A stretch of 64,000 bases of DNA from Rhodocyclales bacterium GT-UBC (GTDB lineage: Bacteria > Pseudomonadota > Gammaproteobacteria > Burkholderiales > Rhodocyclaceae), in NCBI GenBank assembly GCA_003583745.1, contig QXPY01000003.1, forward strand, positions 20,052 through 84,051, written 5' to 3'. The notes under the pieces were generated by a model. The model was not told where the DNA came from. It ran no database searches and saw only the letters and a program-made list of their open reading frames with translations. Of this stretch, positions 33,692-44,655 are shown one piece after another. A program made the position numbers and the translations under genes. The stretch's first letter is position 1. Every line of letters begins with the position of its first letter.

Positions 33692-34018
33692 GGCAAGCCT
33701 TACAAAATAATCAAACACTAATATTACATCGACAGGCCAAGAATGGGCAGCCGATTCGGACGGAGACTCCTGCCTCACGACATCGGCCATCCGGGTTATT
33801 CGCCGCATCCTTTCGGATTAACAAAAATTAACCCATTAAACAAAAAAATTTATTTCATGGCGATTTTGTTGGAGCTCCATGCCACGGCCATCTTAATACA
33901 TTGAATTAAATGAAATTAAAGTACCGATAACTCATCGTTGATTACGGAACCAAACCATTTGTCATATCCGGTATTTCGTATATTTGCTTATGATTATCGT
34001 ATTTCTGTAACATTTCGA

Positions 34019-34070
34019 TATAATCCTTCCGCCGGCCCCCAAGGAGTCCGGCCCTCGTGGGGCAGGAAGG
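34019..34070 (+). promoter_or_regulatory. Candidate promoter and structured 5' leader of chemoreceptor
   Basis: TATAAT at 34019-34024 (no good -35), then a foldable segment. CCTTCC (34025-34030) pairs with GGAAGG (34065-34070), enclosing GCCGG/CCGGC (34031-34035/34048-34052) and CCC/GGG around TCGT. It does not match the conserved core of the GEMM c-di-GMP riboswitch. The remaining ~330 bp of this 467-bp intergenic region is AT-rich and shows nothing I can name. Confidence 0.35.
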
Positions 34071-34158
34071 CGCAGACCGACCGTCCAGTGATAACCCAAA
34101 AAAGAGAAATTCGAGTTTCGACCACTTTTGGCCGACGATTCATTTTCAGGGGTATATC

Positions 34159-36198
34159 GTGTCAAACATTGCCTTGTCATCTCGGCAAACCATCGCAGCA
34201 AAACTCAATCTGGCCTTGCTTTTTGTCGTCATCGTGATCTTCCTGATCGCTGGTGGCTTCCTCACCCACTGGCTGGGGAATCGTCTCGAGCAGCGAGGCA
34301 TTGACGAACTGAGCCGTACCAACCAGCAAATTGTCGACATGGTCGACGCCTACGCCAGTGCGCTGGAAAAATCCGCCGAAATGCTGGGCGCATCGTTTGC
34401 CGGCAACCTCCCCAAACGTCTGGCTGCCGATAGCGAACATCCTGTTGTCACCGGCGGCAATCCAGTTCCTGCGCTACGCTCGACCGATACGATCTTCAAC
34501 AATCATACGACGCTGGTCGATCAATTCTCCAATACCACCGGCGGCGTCGCCACGCTCTTTGTCCGCCAGGGTGACGACTTCGTCCGGATCAGCAGTTCCT
34601 TGCGCGATGCCAAGGGCGAACGGGTGATCGGCACGACACTGGGCAATACCCACCCGGCGCGGGCCAAGTTATTGGCCGGCAGCCCCTTTACCGGCCCGAC
34701 CAAGCTGTTCGGCCGCAGCTACATGGCGCGCTACACCCCGCTACTCGACGAACACGGCAAGGTGATTGGCGTCAGCTTCGTCGGGCTCGATTTCACCGAC
34801 AGCCTGCAAGCATTGAAGAGCCGCGTCCTGGCCATCAAGGTCGGCGAAACCGGTTACGCCTTTGCCCTGGATGCAACGCAGGAGCCGGGCATGGCTGTCA
34901 TCCACCCGGCGGCGGAAGGCAAAAACCTGCTCGGCGTCACCGATCGCGACGGCCTGTCCGTTGCCAAGCGACTGATCGACATGAAGCAAGGCGTGCTGCG
35001 CTACTGGTGGAAGAACAAGGACGATGATGGCGCCCGCGAAAAGATTGCCGTGGTCGCCCCCTTCGAACGTTGGGGCTGGGTTGTCTCGACCAGCGCCTAC
35101 ACCGACGAATTCAGTCGCGAGGTCACCACCGTGCAACGTCAATTGGCGCTGGCCGGGCTGTTCATCGTGGTTGTCCTCGGACTGGTCATCATGTCGGCCA
35201 CCAAGCGCTGGATCTCGCGCCCGATGGCCGAAGCCGTCGCCGTCACCCAGCGTGTCGCGGCGGGCGATCTGACCGGCAGCATCGAGGCCAAGACGCAGGA
35301 CGAAGTCGGTCTGCTGCTCACCGCCCTGGATGGCATGAGCCGCCAATTGCGCCAGATGGTCAGCGAAATCGACGCCGGCATCCATGGCCTAGCGACGGAT
35401 GCCCAGCGCCTATCGAGCGCATCGGACGCGGTAGCCCATGGCTCGGGCGAGCAAAGCAACTCGGCGACGACCATGGCTTCGACGGTCGAGGAAATGACGA
35501 CCAGCATCCATCAGGTGGCGCAGCACGCAGAAGCCTGCCGGGCACTGGCCGAGACCTCGAGCCAGGTCTCGGAGGCCGGCATCGAGGTAATCAATGCCGC
35601 AATCGAGGGGATGAGCCGGATTGCCGATACCGTCACCCACTCGTCCCATGCCGTGATGCAACTGGGCCGCGAATCTGAACAGATTTCGCAGATCGTCAAT
35701 GTGATCCGCGAAATCGCCGATCAGACCAATCTGCTCGCCCTCAACGCCGCCATCGAGGCTGCCCGCGCCGGAGAAGCCGGGCGGGGCTTCGCCGTGGTGG
35801 CCGACGAGGTCCGCAAACTGGCCGAACGGACGACGCAATCGACGCAGGAAATCACCCGCATGATCGAATCGATCCAACGCGGCGCACATGCCGCGGTGGA
35901 ACAAATGCAAACCGGCGAACGCCAGGTCAGCGCCGGCGTGCAGTTGGCCAGCGAAGCCGGCGGCCGGATCAGTGCGATCAAGGAAGGAGCAAGCGATGTC
36001 AGCGTCGCCGTCGTCGGCATTTCCGATGCACTGCGCGAACAAAGCGTCGCCAACATGGAAATCGCCCGCAACGTCGAATGCATCGCCCAACAAGCCGAGG
36101 AAAACCACGTACAAGCAAAATCCACGGCCGACACGGCAATGGCCATGGAAGCGCTGTCGGCCCAGCTACGGGCCAGCATCGCCCGCTTCAAGACCTGA
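34159..36198 (+). CDS. Methyl-accepting chemotaxis protein with Cache sensor domain
   Basis: 679-aa chemoreceptor. TM1 is at ~16-38; a periplasmic Cache_3/Cache_2-type ligand domain spans ~40-325; TM2 ~330-352; then HAMP and a cytoplasmic signalling domain with the hairpin tip [19 protein letters not shown]. The GTG at 34159 has AGGGG upstream and gives a short cytoplasmic N-terminus; a longer frame from 34057 is less likely. The ligand is unknown. No che genes are adjacent. Confidence 0.9.
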   Translation: MSNIALSSRQTIAAKLNLALLFVVIVIFLIAGGFLTHWLGNRLEQRGIDELSRTNQQIVDMVDAYASALEKSAEMLGASFAGNLPKRLAADSEHPVVTGGNPVPALRSTDTIFNNHTTLVDQFSNTTGGVATLFVRQGDDFVRISSSLRDAKGERVIGTTLGNTHPARAKLLAGSPFTGPTKLFGRSYMARYTPLLDEHGKVIGVSFVGLDFTDSLQALKSRVLAIKVGETGYAFALDATQEPGMAVIHPAAEGKNLLGVTDRDGLSVAKRLIDMKQGVLRYWWKNKDDDGAREKIAVVAPFERWGWVVSTSAYTDEFSREVTTVQRQLALAGLFIVVVLGLVIMSATKRWISRPMAEAVAVTQRVAAGDLTGSIEAKTQDEVGLLLTALDGMSRQLRQMVSEIDAGIHGLATDAQRLSSASDAVAHGSGEQSNSATTMASTVEEMTTSIHQVAQHAEACRALAETSSQVSEAGIEVINAAIEGMSRIADTVTHSSHAVMQLGRESEQISQIVNVIREIADQTNLLALNAAIEAARAGEAGRGFAVVADEVRKLAERTTQSTQEITRMIESIQRGAHAAVEQMQTGERQVSAGVQLASEAGGRISAIKEGASDVSVAVVGISDALREQSVANMEIARNVECIAQQAEENHVQAKSTADTAMAMEALSAQLRASIARFKT

Positions 36199-36214
36199 AG
36201 AAAAACCGGACAAC

Positions 36215-36244
36215 AAAAAGCCGCCTCTCCCGGCGGCTTTTTTA
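36215..36244. terminator. Bidirectional rho-independent terminator
   Basis: AAAAAGCCGCC TCTCC GGCGGCTTTTTT between the chemoreceptor and convergent ubiJ. Confidence 0.9.
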
Positions 36245-36263
36245 TTGATCGGACGGAAGCCGA

Positions 36264-36827
36264 TCAGAGCCGGGACAAGCGCTTTTCCAGCCGGGCGACA
36301 TCGTCGCGCAGCGTATCGACCGCCTGGCCAAAAGCCTCGATCTCGCGTGGTGCAGCCAGCCAGTCGGAATCCTCGCTGGCGTATTCGGCCAGGTTGCGCG
36401 CCAGGCGGCTGACCGACTCGCTGCCCTGGCGGAACAGGTGCTGGCGGGCCATTTCGATCCGCCGGGCCGGAATGTCGCCGAGATAACGGGCCAGGTCGGC
36501 CTCGGCATCCCAGCGCAGATTGCGGAAGACGAAGGCCAAGGTTTCGGCGAAGTCGGCCGAGCCGGACAGCCGGGCAGCCTGGAATACCGCCTTCTTGTCG
36601 AACAGCAGCTTGACCGGCGCCCCCGGGGGCAGCGAGATGGTCACGGCCGGCGGCTGTTCCTCTGCGCCGGCGACGAAACAGCCGGCGCCATCGATCGCCA
36701 GATGCAGATCGACGATGCCCGTTTCGATCAGCGCCTGTGCACCGGCGAACGGCCGCAGCCGCGCCATCGCCCAGGACTCGCTGTGCAGCAGGTGATTGAG
36801 GAGGCGCGGAATCAGTTGCTCAAGCAT
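36264..36827 (-). CDS. ubiJ: Ubiquinone biosynthesis accessory factor UbiJ
   Basis: 187-aa SCP2-type lipid-binding protein that stabilises the Ubi complex. The SCP2 domain covers ~residues 15-120 (LHLAIDGAGCFVAG, VTISLPPGAPVKLLFDKKAV), followed by a helical tail ending DDVARLEKRLSRL, as in UbiJ. It lies 27 bp downstream of ubiE in the same orientation; the E. coli order is ubiE-ubiJ-ubiB, which supports the call. Confidence 0.88.
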   Translation of the reverse strand: MLEQLIPRLLNHLLHSESWAMARLRPFAGAQALIETGIVDLHLAIDGAGCFVAGAEEQPPAVTISLPPGAPVKLLFDKKAVFQAARLSGSADFAETLAFVFRNLRWDAEADLARYLGDIPARRIEMARQHLFRQGSESVSRLARNLAEYASEDSDWLAAPREIEAFGQAVDTLRDDVARLEKRLSRL

Positions 36828-36854
36828 CGCCGATTTCCTGACACCAATCCTGAC

Positions 36855-37592
36855 TCAGAACTTGTAGCCGCGGTGCAGGGCAACAACGCCCAGCGCCATG
36901 TTGAAGTACTCGACCTTCTCGAATCCGACCTGCTGCATCATGCCCTTCAGCTCTTCCTGGCCGGGGTGCATGCGGATCGATTCGGAGAGGTAGCGATAAC
37001 TGTCGGAATCGTTGGTCACCAGCTTGCCGACGCGCGGGATCACCTGGAAGGAATAGAAGTCGTAGAGCGGCGCCAGCGGTTTCCAGATCTGCGAGAACTC
37101 GAGCACCAGCAAACGGCCGCCCGGGCGCAGCACGCGGTACATCTCGGCCAGTGCGGCATCCTTGTGGGTCATGTTGCGCAGACCGAAGGCGACGGTGACG
37201 CAGTCGAAGTAATCGTCCGGGAAGGGCAGCTTCTCGGCATCGCATTGCGCTGCCGGCACCATGTAGCCCTTGTCGAGCAGTCGGTCGCGACCGCGGGCGA
37301 GCATGGCGTTGTTGATGTCGGTCAGCCACACCTGGCCGCTCTTGCCGACCCGCTTGGCAAAGGCCAGCGACAGGTCGCCGGTACCGCCGGCCACGTCGAG
37401 CACGCGCGAACCTTCGCGGACGCCGCTGCGCTGGATGGTGAAGGCTTTCCACAGCCGGTGCATGCCGCCCGACATCAGGTCGTTCATCAGGTCGTAGCGG
37501 CTGGCGACGGAATCGAAAACGTCGGCGACGCGACGGGCTTTCTCCTGCTCGGCGACGGTTTCGTAGCCGAAATGTGTTTTGTCGTTATTCAT
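36855..37592 (-). CDS. ubiE: Demethylmenaquinone/2-methoxy-benzoquinol C-methyltransferase UbiE
   Basis: 245-aa SAM-dependent C-methyltransferase. SAM motif [10 protein letters not shown]; family motif [18 protein letters not shown]-terminal [11 protein letters not shown]. The ATG at 37592 yields [20 protein letters not shown], the standard N-terminus. Operon: DUF971 - ubiE - ubiJ. Confidence 0.96.
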   Translation of the reverse strand: MNNDKTHFGYETVAEQEKARRVADVFDSVASRYDLMNDLMSGGMHRLWKAFTIQRSGVREGSRVLDVAGGTGDLSLAFAKRVGKSGQVWLTDINNAMLARGRDRLLDKGYMVPAAQCDAEKLPFPDDYFDCVTVAFGLRNMTHKDAALAEMYRVLRPGGRLLVLEFSQIWKPLAPLYDFYSFQVIPRVGKLVTNDSDSYRYLSESIRMHPGQEELKGMMQQVGFEKVEYFNMALGVVALHRGYKF

Positions 37593-37596
37593 GATT

Positions 37597-38019
37597 TCAA
37601 TGGTGATGACCGCAGCCGCCACCGGCTGCCGGACGCGAGGTCGTATCGACATCGCGGGAAAGTCCATGGGCTTCGATCTGCTTCAGGTATTCCTGCCACA
37701 ACTCGGCCTGGTGCTTGCCCAGGTTGTACAACATGTCCCAGGAATAGAGGCCGCTGTCGTGGCCGTCGGAAAACACCGGCCGCAGCGCGTAGCTGCCAAC
37801 CGCTTCCAGGCTGGTGATATCGACATTACGCTTGCCGGTCTGCAGGGTTTCCTGGCCCGGACCGTGGCCGCGGGCCTCGGCCGATGGCGTATAGACCCGC
37901 AGAAACTCGAAATCGAGGCGGAAGTTCTCACCGCTTTCATAGATGAGTTCCAGCACCCGCGATTTCTGATGCAACTTGATTTCGCTTGGAATCGGCGTAT
38001 CCCGATCAATACCAGCCAT
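37597..38019 (-). CDS. DUF971-domain protein (GBBH-like)
   Basis: 140-aa protein with one DUF971 domain ([20 protein letters not shown], then [34 protein letters not shown]) and a C-terminal GGGCGHHH tail that may bind metal. The domain also occurs in gamma-butyrobetaine hydroxylase and in Fe-S carrier HCF101. The gene ends 4 bp before the ubiE start, so the two are probably coupled; the reason is unknown. Confidence 0.87.
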   Translation of the reverse strand: MAGIDRDTPIPSEIKLHQKSRVLELIYESGENFRLDFEFLRVYTPSAEARGHGPGQETLQTGKRNVDITSLEAVGSYALRPVFSDGHDSGLYSWDMLYNLGKHQAELWQEYLKQIEAHGLSRDVDTTSRPAAGGGCGHHH

Positions 38020-38081
38020 AGCTTCCTCCAGAATGAGGCCGCTAGTTTAGCGCACTCGCCCCCCTCCGGCGGCAAGATAGG

Positions 38082-39686
38082 TCAAAGCGGCTCGTAGCTG
38101 ATGCGATCGAAATCGAGACCACGCTGCAGGATATGCTTGAGGCGCATTTGCCAAACCTCTTCGCCGACGAAGACTTCCATGATCCGGCTCGCCTGGTACA
38201 TCCCGGCTGGCAGGACAATGGCCGCCTCTTCGCGAATGGCCGGCACCGCCGGCAGCAGGAAGGCACGGATGTAACGCTCGCTGTTGCCGACGCTGTCCGC
38301 CAGCGGGCGCGCTCCAGCCGCCACCGGCATGCCTGGCAGGCTGGCCACACCGACGATCAGGCCGCCACTGGCCTCCTGCATCAACCAGCTGGCCTGGACC
38401 AGCAGGAAACGTTCGCCATCATGCGGACAAACCGCCATCAATTGCCCATGTGCCAGCTTCTGGCCGGCACTGCCGCGGGCCAGACGAAAGCCGTTGGCGG
38501 AGTGATTGATCACCGACCACTCGTCGACCGGAAAGCTGACCTGGGGTTTGATGCTCAGCACCTGCCCGGGCTCGGCTCGATCCCGAAAGGTGAACAACTG
38601 GTCGAAGTCGTCGCGGGAGTAGGTGCTCGCCGCATCCGGTTGCGCGAACTCGGCACCGCTGACGTAAAAATGCATGGCTTCGAAACCGGTGGCGACACGG
38701 GCCGTCCCCTCCGTGGCGAAGCGCCGGAAGCGGCGGGGCGAAGCCGACTGCGTCCAGGGGCGGGCCAAATGCTCGAGCAGCTGGATGGCATGCCCCGTCG
38801 TCTCTTCGCCAAGACCGAGCTGGGATGGCGTAATCCGCTGCCGCAACTGGCTTAGCATGTGGTTGATCTGCAAGCCGAGCCGGGTGGTATCGAGCCGGCG
38901 AGCATCCTTCCCCGGTTCCTCGGCCATGGCGCTGGGATGTAGCGGCAGATCCTTCATCAATTCGACGATGTAGGGCGGCAAATCAAGCTCGTCGTTGAGC
39001 GGATGCAGGGAAATCAAGGGCGCCCACATCCCGGCCCAACGCCGGATCAGATTGAGATTGCGCACACTATTGCTGTACGGACTGGCAATATCGATCAGCA
39101 GCAGGGTCGAATAGGCGGCGGCACAATGCGTCGCCTGCAGGTTGTTCTCGAGCGCATCCTCGACCGGCGTATAGGCGACACCCCATTCCTCGGCCGTCTC
39201 GTAATAGCCGTGCAACTCCATCCAGATCCCGGCCGGCAATTCACGTCGTGCCCGGTAGTGTTCGAGGATGATCATGCCGCTGTAGAACAAGCAACGATGC
39301 AGGATGGTCGCCATCAAGGCGGCGTACTGGGCATTTCCGGAATCGGGCTCCTCAAGCTGCGCACACAAGGCATAAGCCTTGCCCATCTTGCGCCAGGCGG
39401 TGATGACCTGCTGGAAGCAGGCTTCCTCTTCCTCGGCGAGCACCAGGGGCTTGTTGTGATAGCGCCGGGCAATCTCTTCTTCGACGAAACAAAGGGGCAC
39501 CCTGGCTTGCTCGAGCAAGGAAAACAGCACGCCAGGATCGGGAGGCATGGCGAGCAAGGCATCGAGAAAACGCATCAACTGCTGCTCGGCGGCCAGAGGA
39601 TTGGCCAGGGGTAACTGGGCCAGGTAGTTCCCGCCGGTTTGCAAATCCGCGATGAAAAACCCGTCCATCGGCGTGTTGGCGTTCAT
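38082..39686 (-). CDS. Hypothetical 534-aa protein, possibly PilZ-like C-terminus
   Basis: No family recognised with confidence. The N-terminal ~300 residues are helical. The C-terminal ~200 contain SVINHSANGFRLAR, resembling the (D/N)xSxxG element of PilZ c-di-GMP-binding domains, but the RxxxR partner motif is not obvious (RDDFD/RDRAE are poor candidates). No signal peptide or membrane segment. It is upstream of DUF971-ubiE but separated by 62 bp. The c-di-GMP link is a weak inference. Confidence 0.65.
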   Translation of the reverse strand: MNANTPMDGFFIADLQTGGNYLAQLPLANPLAAEQQLMRFLDALLAMPPDPGVLFSLLEQARVPLCFVEEEIARRYHNKPLVLAEEEEACFQQVITAWRKMGKAYALCAQLEEPDSGNAQYAALMATILHRCLFYSGMIILEHYRARRELPAGIWMELHGYYETAEEWGVAYTPVEDALENNLQATHCAAAYSTLLLIDIASPYSNSVRNLNLIRRWAGMWAPLISLHPLNDELDLPPYIVELMKDLPLHPSAMAEEPGKDARRLDTTRLGLQINHMLSQLRQRITPSQLGLGEETTGHAIQLLEHLARPWTQSASPRRFRRFATEGTARVATGFEAMHFYVSGAEFAQPDAASTYSRDDFDQLFTFRDRAEPGQVLSIKPQVSFPVDEWSVINHSANGFRLARGSAGQKLAHGQLMAVCPHDGERFLLVQASWLMQEASGGLIVGVASLPGMPVAAGARPLADSVGNSERYIRAFLLPAVPAIREEAAIVLPAGMYQASRIMEVFVGEEVWQMRLKHILQRGLDFDRISYEPL

Positions 39687-39696
39687 GTTCTACTCC

Positions 39697-40128
39697 TTAC
39701 CTGGCCGGCCCCAAGGCCTTGACCAGCGCCGCTGTCAAGCTTGCATCGTCGACCACTGGAACGGTCGGCTTGCCTTGCCGCTGCACGGCCCCCCAGATCG
39801 GCTCCGGGAAATTGCGGTCATCGTGCCAGCGGGGGATGATGTGCCAATGCAGGTGCGGCACGACGTTACCGAAACTGGCCAGATTGATCTTGTCCGGTGC
39901 AAACAGACTGCGCACCGCCGATTCGACGGCGAAGACGACCTGCATCAGGCCGTTGCGCTCCTCCGGCAGGAGATCGGTCATTTCCCGGACATGTGCCGTC
40001 CAGATCACCCGGCAAAAGCCGGGAAAGTTGTCGTCATCGACCCGGATCACCCGGCAGGTCGGTACTTCCCACAGGACCTTGCCGCCACTTCCGGCACATA
40101 ACTCGCACTTGCTGGTCTGATTTTCCAC
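39697..40128 (-). CDS. HIT-family hydrolase
   Basis: 143-aa histidine-triad protein with motif HLHWHIIPR. The N-terminal CELC plus the central HIT fold are typical of bacterial HIT proteins that hydrolyse nucleoside phosphoramidates or dinucleotides. It is 10 bp upstream of the 534-aa gene, so likely co-transcribed. Confidence 0.9.
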   Translation of the reverse strand: MENQTSKCELCAGSGGKVLWEVPTCRVIRVDDDNFPGFCRVIWTAHVREMTDLLPEERNGLMQVVFAVESAVRSLFAPDKINLASFGNVVPHLHWHIIPRWHDDRNFPEPIWGAVQRQGKPTVPVVDDASLTAALVKALGPAR

Positions 40129-40239
40129 GTTTCAGGCTCCGGCCTCTCGCCACACATTGCTCCCGCTTTCCTTTTACCGTCGGTGGCGAGCGCAAATCCA
40201 GTGAGGAATTCACGGTCACCACCAAAAACCGGTAAAAAA

Positions 40240-43200
40240 TCAGAGCAATACGCGTTCGATACCGCCGTTGTTGGCTCGGTCGACGTACTCGGCGGCCCAG
40301 TTTTCACCCAACAGGTGTTTCGCCAGTTCGACCACGATGTAATCGGCCTGGGTATTGGCGTCGTCCTCGTAACGAGTCAGCCCCTGCAGACAGGCCGGGC
40401 AGGAGGTCAGGATCTTGACGTCGCCCTTGAAACCGTCGGCCCGCAACTTCTCGGCGCCTTTCTCGATTTCCTGCTGCTTGCGGAACTTGACCTGGGTGGC
40501 GATATCCGGACGCGAGTAGGCAAAGGAGCCGGAATCACCGCAACAGCGGTCGGACAGCGGAACATCCTGCCCCATCAGGGACTTGGTCACCGCCAACGGG
40601 TTGTAGGCCTTCATCGGCGTATGGCAGGGATCGTGGTACATGTAGCGCGTGCCCTCGACGCCTTCGAGCTTGACGCCCTTTTCCATCAGATACTCGTGGA
40701 TGTCGAGCAGGCGGCAGCCCGGGAAGATCTTCTCGAACTGGTACTTCTGCAATTGATCCATGCAGGTGCCGCAGGAGACGATCACCGTCTTGATATCGAG
40801 ATAATTCAGCGTGTTGGCGACGCGATGGAAGAGCACGCGATTATCGGTCGTGATCTGCTGTCCCTTGTCCTCGTCGCCCGAGGAAGTCTGCGGATAGCCG
40901 CAGCACAGGTAGCCCGGCGGCAACACGGTAGTGACGCCGGCTTCGTAGAGCATGGCCTGGGTGGCCAAGCCGACCTGCGAGAACAAACGCTCCGAACCGC
41001 AGCCCGGGAAGTAGAAGACCGCATCCGATTCCTCGGTCGTCTTCAACGGATTGCGGATCACCGGAATGACCTTGTCGTCCTCGATATCGAGCAGGGCGCG
41101 GGAAGTCCGCTTCGGCAGGTTGCCCGGCATCGGCCGGTTGAGGAAATGAATGACCTGGGTCTTGACCGAGGGCGCACCGAGCGAGGCTGGCGGATGCTGC
41201 CGGCTGTCCTGGGTCAGGCCGAAGGCCTTTGCCGCCTTGTAGGCCAGGCGCTGTGCCTTGAAGCCGAAGTCCATCATGACACCGCGCATCAGCTTGATGG
41301 TCGCCGGGTCCTTCAGGTTCAGGTAGGTCATTGCCGCCAGCGTGCCCGGACTCGTCCGCTTCTTGCCCTGCTTGCGCAGGAAGTTGCGCATGGCAACCGA
41401 CACGTCGCCAAAGTCGATGTCGACCGGGCAGGGTTTGACGCAACGGTGGCAGACCGTGCAATGGTCGGCGACATCGTTGAATTCGTCGAAATGCTTGAGC
41501 GAAATGCCGCGCCGGGTCTGCTCCTCGTAAAGGAAGGCCTCGACCAGCAGCGACGTCGCCAGAATCTTGTTGCGCGGGCTGTAGAGCAGGTTGGCCGGCG
41601 GCACATGGGTCGAGCAGACCGGCTTGCACTTGCCGCAGCGCAGGCAGTCCTTGACCATCTCGGAAATTTTGCCGATTTCCGACTGTTCCATGATCAGCGA
41701 TTCGGTGCCGAGCAGGCTGAACGAGGGCGTATAGGCATTCACCAGATCGCCGCCGGGCATCAGCTTACCCTTGTTGAAGCGACCTTCCGGATCGACCTTC
41801 TGCTTGTAGGCGCGGAAGGGCGCCAGTTCGGCCTCGCTGAGGAATTCCAGCTTGGTGATGCCGATGCCGTGCTCGCCGGAAATCACGCCGTCCAGACCGC
41901 GCGCCAGATGCATGATGCGTTCGACGGCGCGGTTGGCCGTCTGCAGCATCTCGTAATTGTCCGAATTGACCGGGATGTTGGTATGCACATTGCCGTCGCC
42001 GGCATGCATGTGCAGTGCGACGAAGACACGGCCGCGCAGCACTTCCTTGTGGATCGCCTCGATGCGTTCGAGGATGGGGCGGTACACCGCACCATCGAAA
42101 ATCTTGGTCAGGCGAGCCTTCAGCTCCTGCTTCCAGGAAGTCCGCACCGAGTAGTCCTGCAGACGGTGGAAAAGCTTGGGATTGGCCGCCCGGTTGGTCA
42201 GCTCGCCGGCCACCACGCCGTAGGAAGCGAAGCGCGACTCGGCTTCGGCCAGCGGCAGGTCGAGGTTCTCCAGCAACCATTCCCAGCGCAGGCGGACGGC
42301 TTCGACATAATCCAGCGCCGCCTGGCGGCGGTCGCCGATCAGCACCTCGGTCTCGATCGTCGTATCGCCGCGGTGCAGCGGCAGGTCGCCCTTGAGGAAG
42401 TCGCTCAGCGCGGCGCACAGGGCCAACTTGTTCTGCGTCGACAACTCAATGTTGATACGCTCGATGCCGTCGCAGTAGTCGCCCATGCGCGGCAGCGGAA
42501 TGACCACGTCCTCGTTGACCTTGAAGGCGTTGGTATGGCGCGATATGGCAGCGGTCCGCGAACGGTCGAGCCAGAATTTCTTGCGCGTTTCCGGCGTCAC
42601 CGCGATGAAGCCCTCGGCGCCGCGCACGTTGCACATGCGGACGACTTCGGAGGCGGCTGCCATCACGGCGTTTTCGTCATGGCCGACGAGATCGCCGATC
42701 AGCACCATCTTCGGCCGCCCGTGGCGCTTGGCCTTGGTGGCGTAGCCAACGGCCTTCACGTAGCGCTCGTCGAGGTGTTCGAGACCGGCCAGCAGCACGC
42801 CGGCCGCATGGCCGGCGCCACCCGGCTTGAAATAGTCGGTGATTTCGACAATGGCCGGCACGGCTTCACGCACCTGGCCGAAGAATTCGAGACAAACGGT
42901 GCGGGTGACCGGCGGCATCTTGTGCAGCACCCAGCGCGCCGCGACGATGATGCCGTCGGTACCTTCCTTCTGTACGCCCGGCACGCCGCCGAGGAACTTG
43001 TCGGTAACGTCCTTGCCCAGGCCGATCTTGCGGCAGGCGGCGCCCGGCATGGTCAGGATTTCCTCGCCAAGCAGTTTCTTGCCGCTCGGATCGAAGCGCT
43101 TGAGGCGGAATTCGACGTTTTCCTGCTCGTGGATCTTGCCGTAGTTGTGATTGACCCGTTCGACTTCCAGCCAGTTGCCGTCCGGATCGACCATCTTCCA

Positions 43201-44115
43201 CCAGGCCAGATTGTCGAGCGCGGTGCCCCACAGCACGGCCTTCTTGCCGCCGGCATTCATGGCGATGTTGCCGCCGATGCAGGACGCGCTGGCCGAGGTC
43301 GGATCGACCGCGAAAACGCGCCCGGCGGCCGAAGCGGCCTCGGAAACGCGCTCGGTGACGACGCCGGCGCCGGTGCGGATCGTCGCATACGGCGTTTCGT
43401 GGCCGGCCAGCACCAGCTCCTCGACCGGACCGATGTCGATCAGCTTTTCGGTATTGATCACCGCCGCGTAAGGGGTCAACGGCACGGCACCACCGGTATA
43501 GCCGGTGCCGCCGCCGCGCGGGATGATGGTCAGGCCGGCTTCGAAACAGCCGCGGACCAGGTGGGCGATTTCTTCTTCGGTGTCCGGATAGAGGACGACG
43601 AAGGGGTACTCGACCCGCCAGTCGGTGGCGTCGGTGACGTGCGAGACGCGGGCCAGACCGTCGAAGGCGATGTTGTCCTTGCGCGTGTGCTTGCCGAGGA
43701 TCTTCATGACCTTGCGGCGCAGGTCGTGGGCTTCGCCGAAGCGTTCGGCAAAGCGGTTCACCGCATCGCGCGCCGCATCGACCAGGCGCTTGACCTTGGC
43801 CGAGCGTTCCGGATCTTCGCTCTGCGTCGCCTGGCGACGTTTCTCGACCTCGTTCAGCCGATGGTGCAGGGCATTGACCAGCGCATCGCGGCGCTCGCGA
43901 TTGGCCAGCAGGTCGTCTTCCAGGTAGGGGTTGCGCTGCACGACCCAGATGTCGCCGAGCACCTCGTAGAGCATGCGGGCGGATCGACCGGTAACCCGCT
44001 CGCTGCGCAAATCGTCGAGGGCCTCCCAGTTGTCGGCGCCGAGCAGGCGGATGACGATCTCGCGATCGGAAAACGAGGTGTAGTTGTAGGGAATTTCGCG
44101 CAGGCGGGCAGTCAT
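40240..44115 (-). CDS. FAD/FMN-binding oxidoreductase with Fe-S domain (YdiJ/Dld-II type)
   Basis: 1291-aa cytoplasmic fusion. A FAD-binding PCMH domain is at ~140-380 ([33 protein letters not shown]), then an FAD-oxidase C-terminal domain ([15 protein letters not shown]). Two 4Fe-4S motifs follow, [11 protein letters not shown] and [12 protein letters not shown], then CCG-type cysteine domains (YLCCGYP, RCCGDSG). Relatives oxidise D-2-hydroxyacids such as D-lactate or D-2-hydroxyglutarate. The ATG at 44115 precedes the conserved [23 protein letters not shown] eight codons earlier (44139) is an alternative. Confidence 0.9.
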   Translation of the reverse strand: MTARLREIPYNYTSFSDREIVIRLLGADNWEALDDLRSERVTGRSARMLYEVLGDIWVVQRNPYLEDDLLANRERRDALVNALHHRLNEVEKRRQATQSEDPERSAKVKRLVDAARDAVNRFAERFGEAHDLRRKVMKILGKHTRKDNIAFDGLARVSHVTDATDWRVEYPFVVLYPDTEEEIAHLVRGCFEAGLTIIPRGGGTGYTGGAVPLTPYAAVINTEKLIDIGPVEELVLAGHETPYATIRTGAGVVTERVSEAASAAGRVFAVDPTSASASCIGGNIAMNAGGKKAVLWGTALDNLAWWKMVDPDGNWLEVERVNHNYGKIHEQENVEFRLKRFDPSGKKLLGEEILTMPGAACRKIGLGKDVTDKFLGGVPGVQKEGTDGIIVAARWVLHKMPPVTRTVCLEFFGQVREAVPAIVEITDYFKPGGAGHAAGVLLAGLEHLDERYVKAVGYATKAKRHGRPKMVLIGDLVGHDENAVMAAASEVVRMCNVRGAEGFIAVTPETRKKFWLDRSRTAAISRHTNAFKVNEDVVIPLPRMGDYCDGIERINIELSTQNKLALCAALSDFLKGDLPLHRGDTTIETEVLIGDRRQAALDYVEAVRLRWEWLLENLDLPLAEAESRFASYGVVAGELTNRAANPKLFHRLQDYSVRTSWKQELKARLTKIFDGAVYRPILERIEAIHKEVLRGRVFVALHMHAGDGNVHTNIPVNSDNYEMLQTANRAVERIMHLARGLDGVISGEHGIGITKLEFLSEAELAPFRAYKQKVDPEGRFNKGKLMPGGDLVNAYTPSFSLLGTESLIMEQSEIGKISEMVKDCLRCGKCKPVCSTHVPPANLLYSPRNKILATSLLVEAFLYEEQTRRGISLKHFDEFNDVADHCTVCHRCVKPCPVDIDFGDVSVAMRNFLRKQGKKRTSPGTLAAMTYLNLKDPATIKLMRGVMMDFGFKAQRLAYKAAKAFGLTQDSRQHPPASLGAPSVKTQVIHFLNRPMPGNLPKRTSRALLDIEDDKVIPVIRNPLKTTEESDAVFYFPGCGSERLFSQVGLATQAMLYEAGVTTVLPPGYLCCGYPQTSSGDEDKGQQITTDNRVLFHRVANTLNYLDIKTVIVSCGTCMDQLQKYQFEKIFPGCRLLDIHEYLMEKGVKLEGVEGTRYMYHDPCHTPMKAYNPLAVTKSLMGQDVPLSDRCCGDSGSFAYSRPDIATQVKFRKQQEIEKGAEKLRADGFKGDVKILTSCPACLQGLTRYEDDANTQADYIVVELAKHLLGENWAAEYVDRANNGGIERVLL

Positions 44116-44205
44116 GGAAGCAGCCAGGGGGTCCGTCAAAAAATGGATTTTAGCGTATTGCGACGCAACACGCGGGGTCGTTCGACCGGAAACGGGGTTC
44201 AGGGT

Positions 44206-44631
44206 TCAGTTGCTCAGGGCGGCCTGGGCGATCAGCCAGTAGCGGGCAAACTTGCCCACCGCCATGAACAAACAGCAGGGCAGCCAGTGCAGGCGCAGCC
44301 AGCCGGCAGCGACACAGAGCGCGTCGCCGAGCAGTGGCGTCCAAGCCAGCAGCAATGCCGGACTGCCCCAGCGCTCGAGCTTTTCCTTGTGCGGCAGGTG
44401 TTCGAGCCGCCGCCAGCGGGGCAGGGCATAACCGCACCACCACGAGGTCATGCCGCCCAGCGTATTGCCCAGCGTGGCCAGGCCCAGTGCGGCCGCGTAT
44501 TCGCCGGGATGCAGCTTGAGAAAACCCCAGAGCAGGGCTTCGGAACCGCCGGGCAGCACCGTGGCCGAGAGAAAACTGGCGGCCAGCAGGCCCCAGAGAC
44601 CGCTTTCTGCCGTGACGTTTAGCCACTCCAC
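44206..44631 (-). CDS. YqaA-family membrane protein (DedA/SNARE-associated)
   Basis: 141-aa inner-membrane protein (ATVLPGGSEALLWGFLK, GNTLGGMTSWWCGYALPRW) of the YqaA branch of the DedA superfamily. The GTG at 44631 with AGGGG upstream gives MEWLNVTAESGLW. It is divergent from ilvA with 24 bp between starts. Function of the branch is not established. Confidence 0.87.
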   Translation of the reverse strand: MEWLNVTAESGLWGLLAASFLSATVLPGGSEALLWGFLKLHPGEYAAALGLATLGNTLGGMTSWWCGYALPRWRRLEHLPHKEKLERWGSPALLLAWTPLLGDALCVAAGWLRLHWLPCCLFMAVGKFARYWLIAQAALSN

Positions 44632-44655
44632 CCGTAGAATCCCCTTTTTGCCCAA

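Noticed and set aside
33905..33930. Sigma-28-like CCGATAA before the chemoreceptor
   Set aside because: The TAAA box is not at the required distance, so it does not fit a flagellar promoter.
34025..34158. c-di-GMP (GEMM) riboswitch before the chemoreceptor
   Set aside because: None of the conserved core blocks of GEMM RNA is present.
40183..44622. 1,479-codon open frame on plus opposite the FAD/Fe-S oxidoreductase
   Set aside because: It mirrors a protein with clear family motifs on minus. The translation is low-complexity Asp/Gly/Arg/His-rich without domains; such long antisense frames arise from GC-rich third positions.
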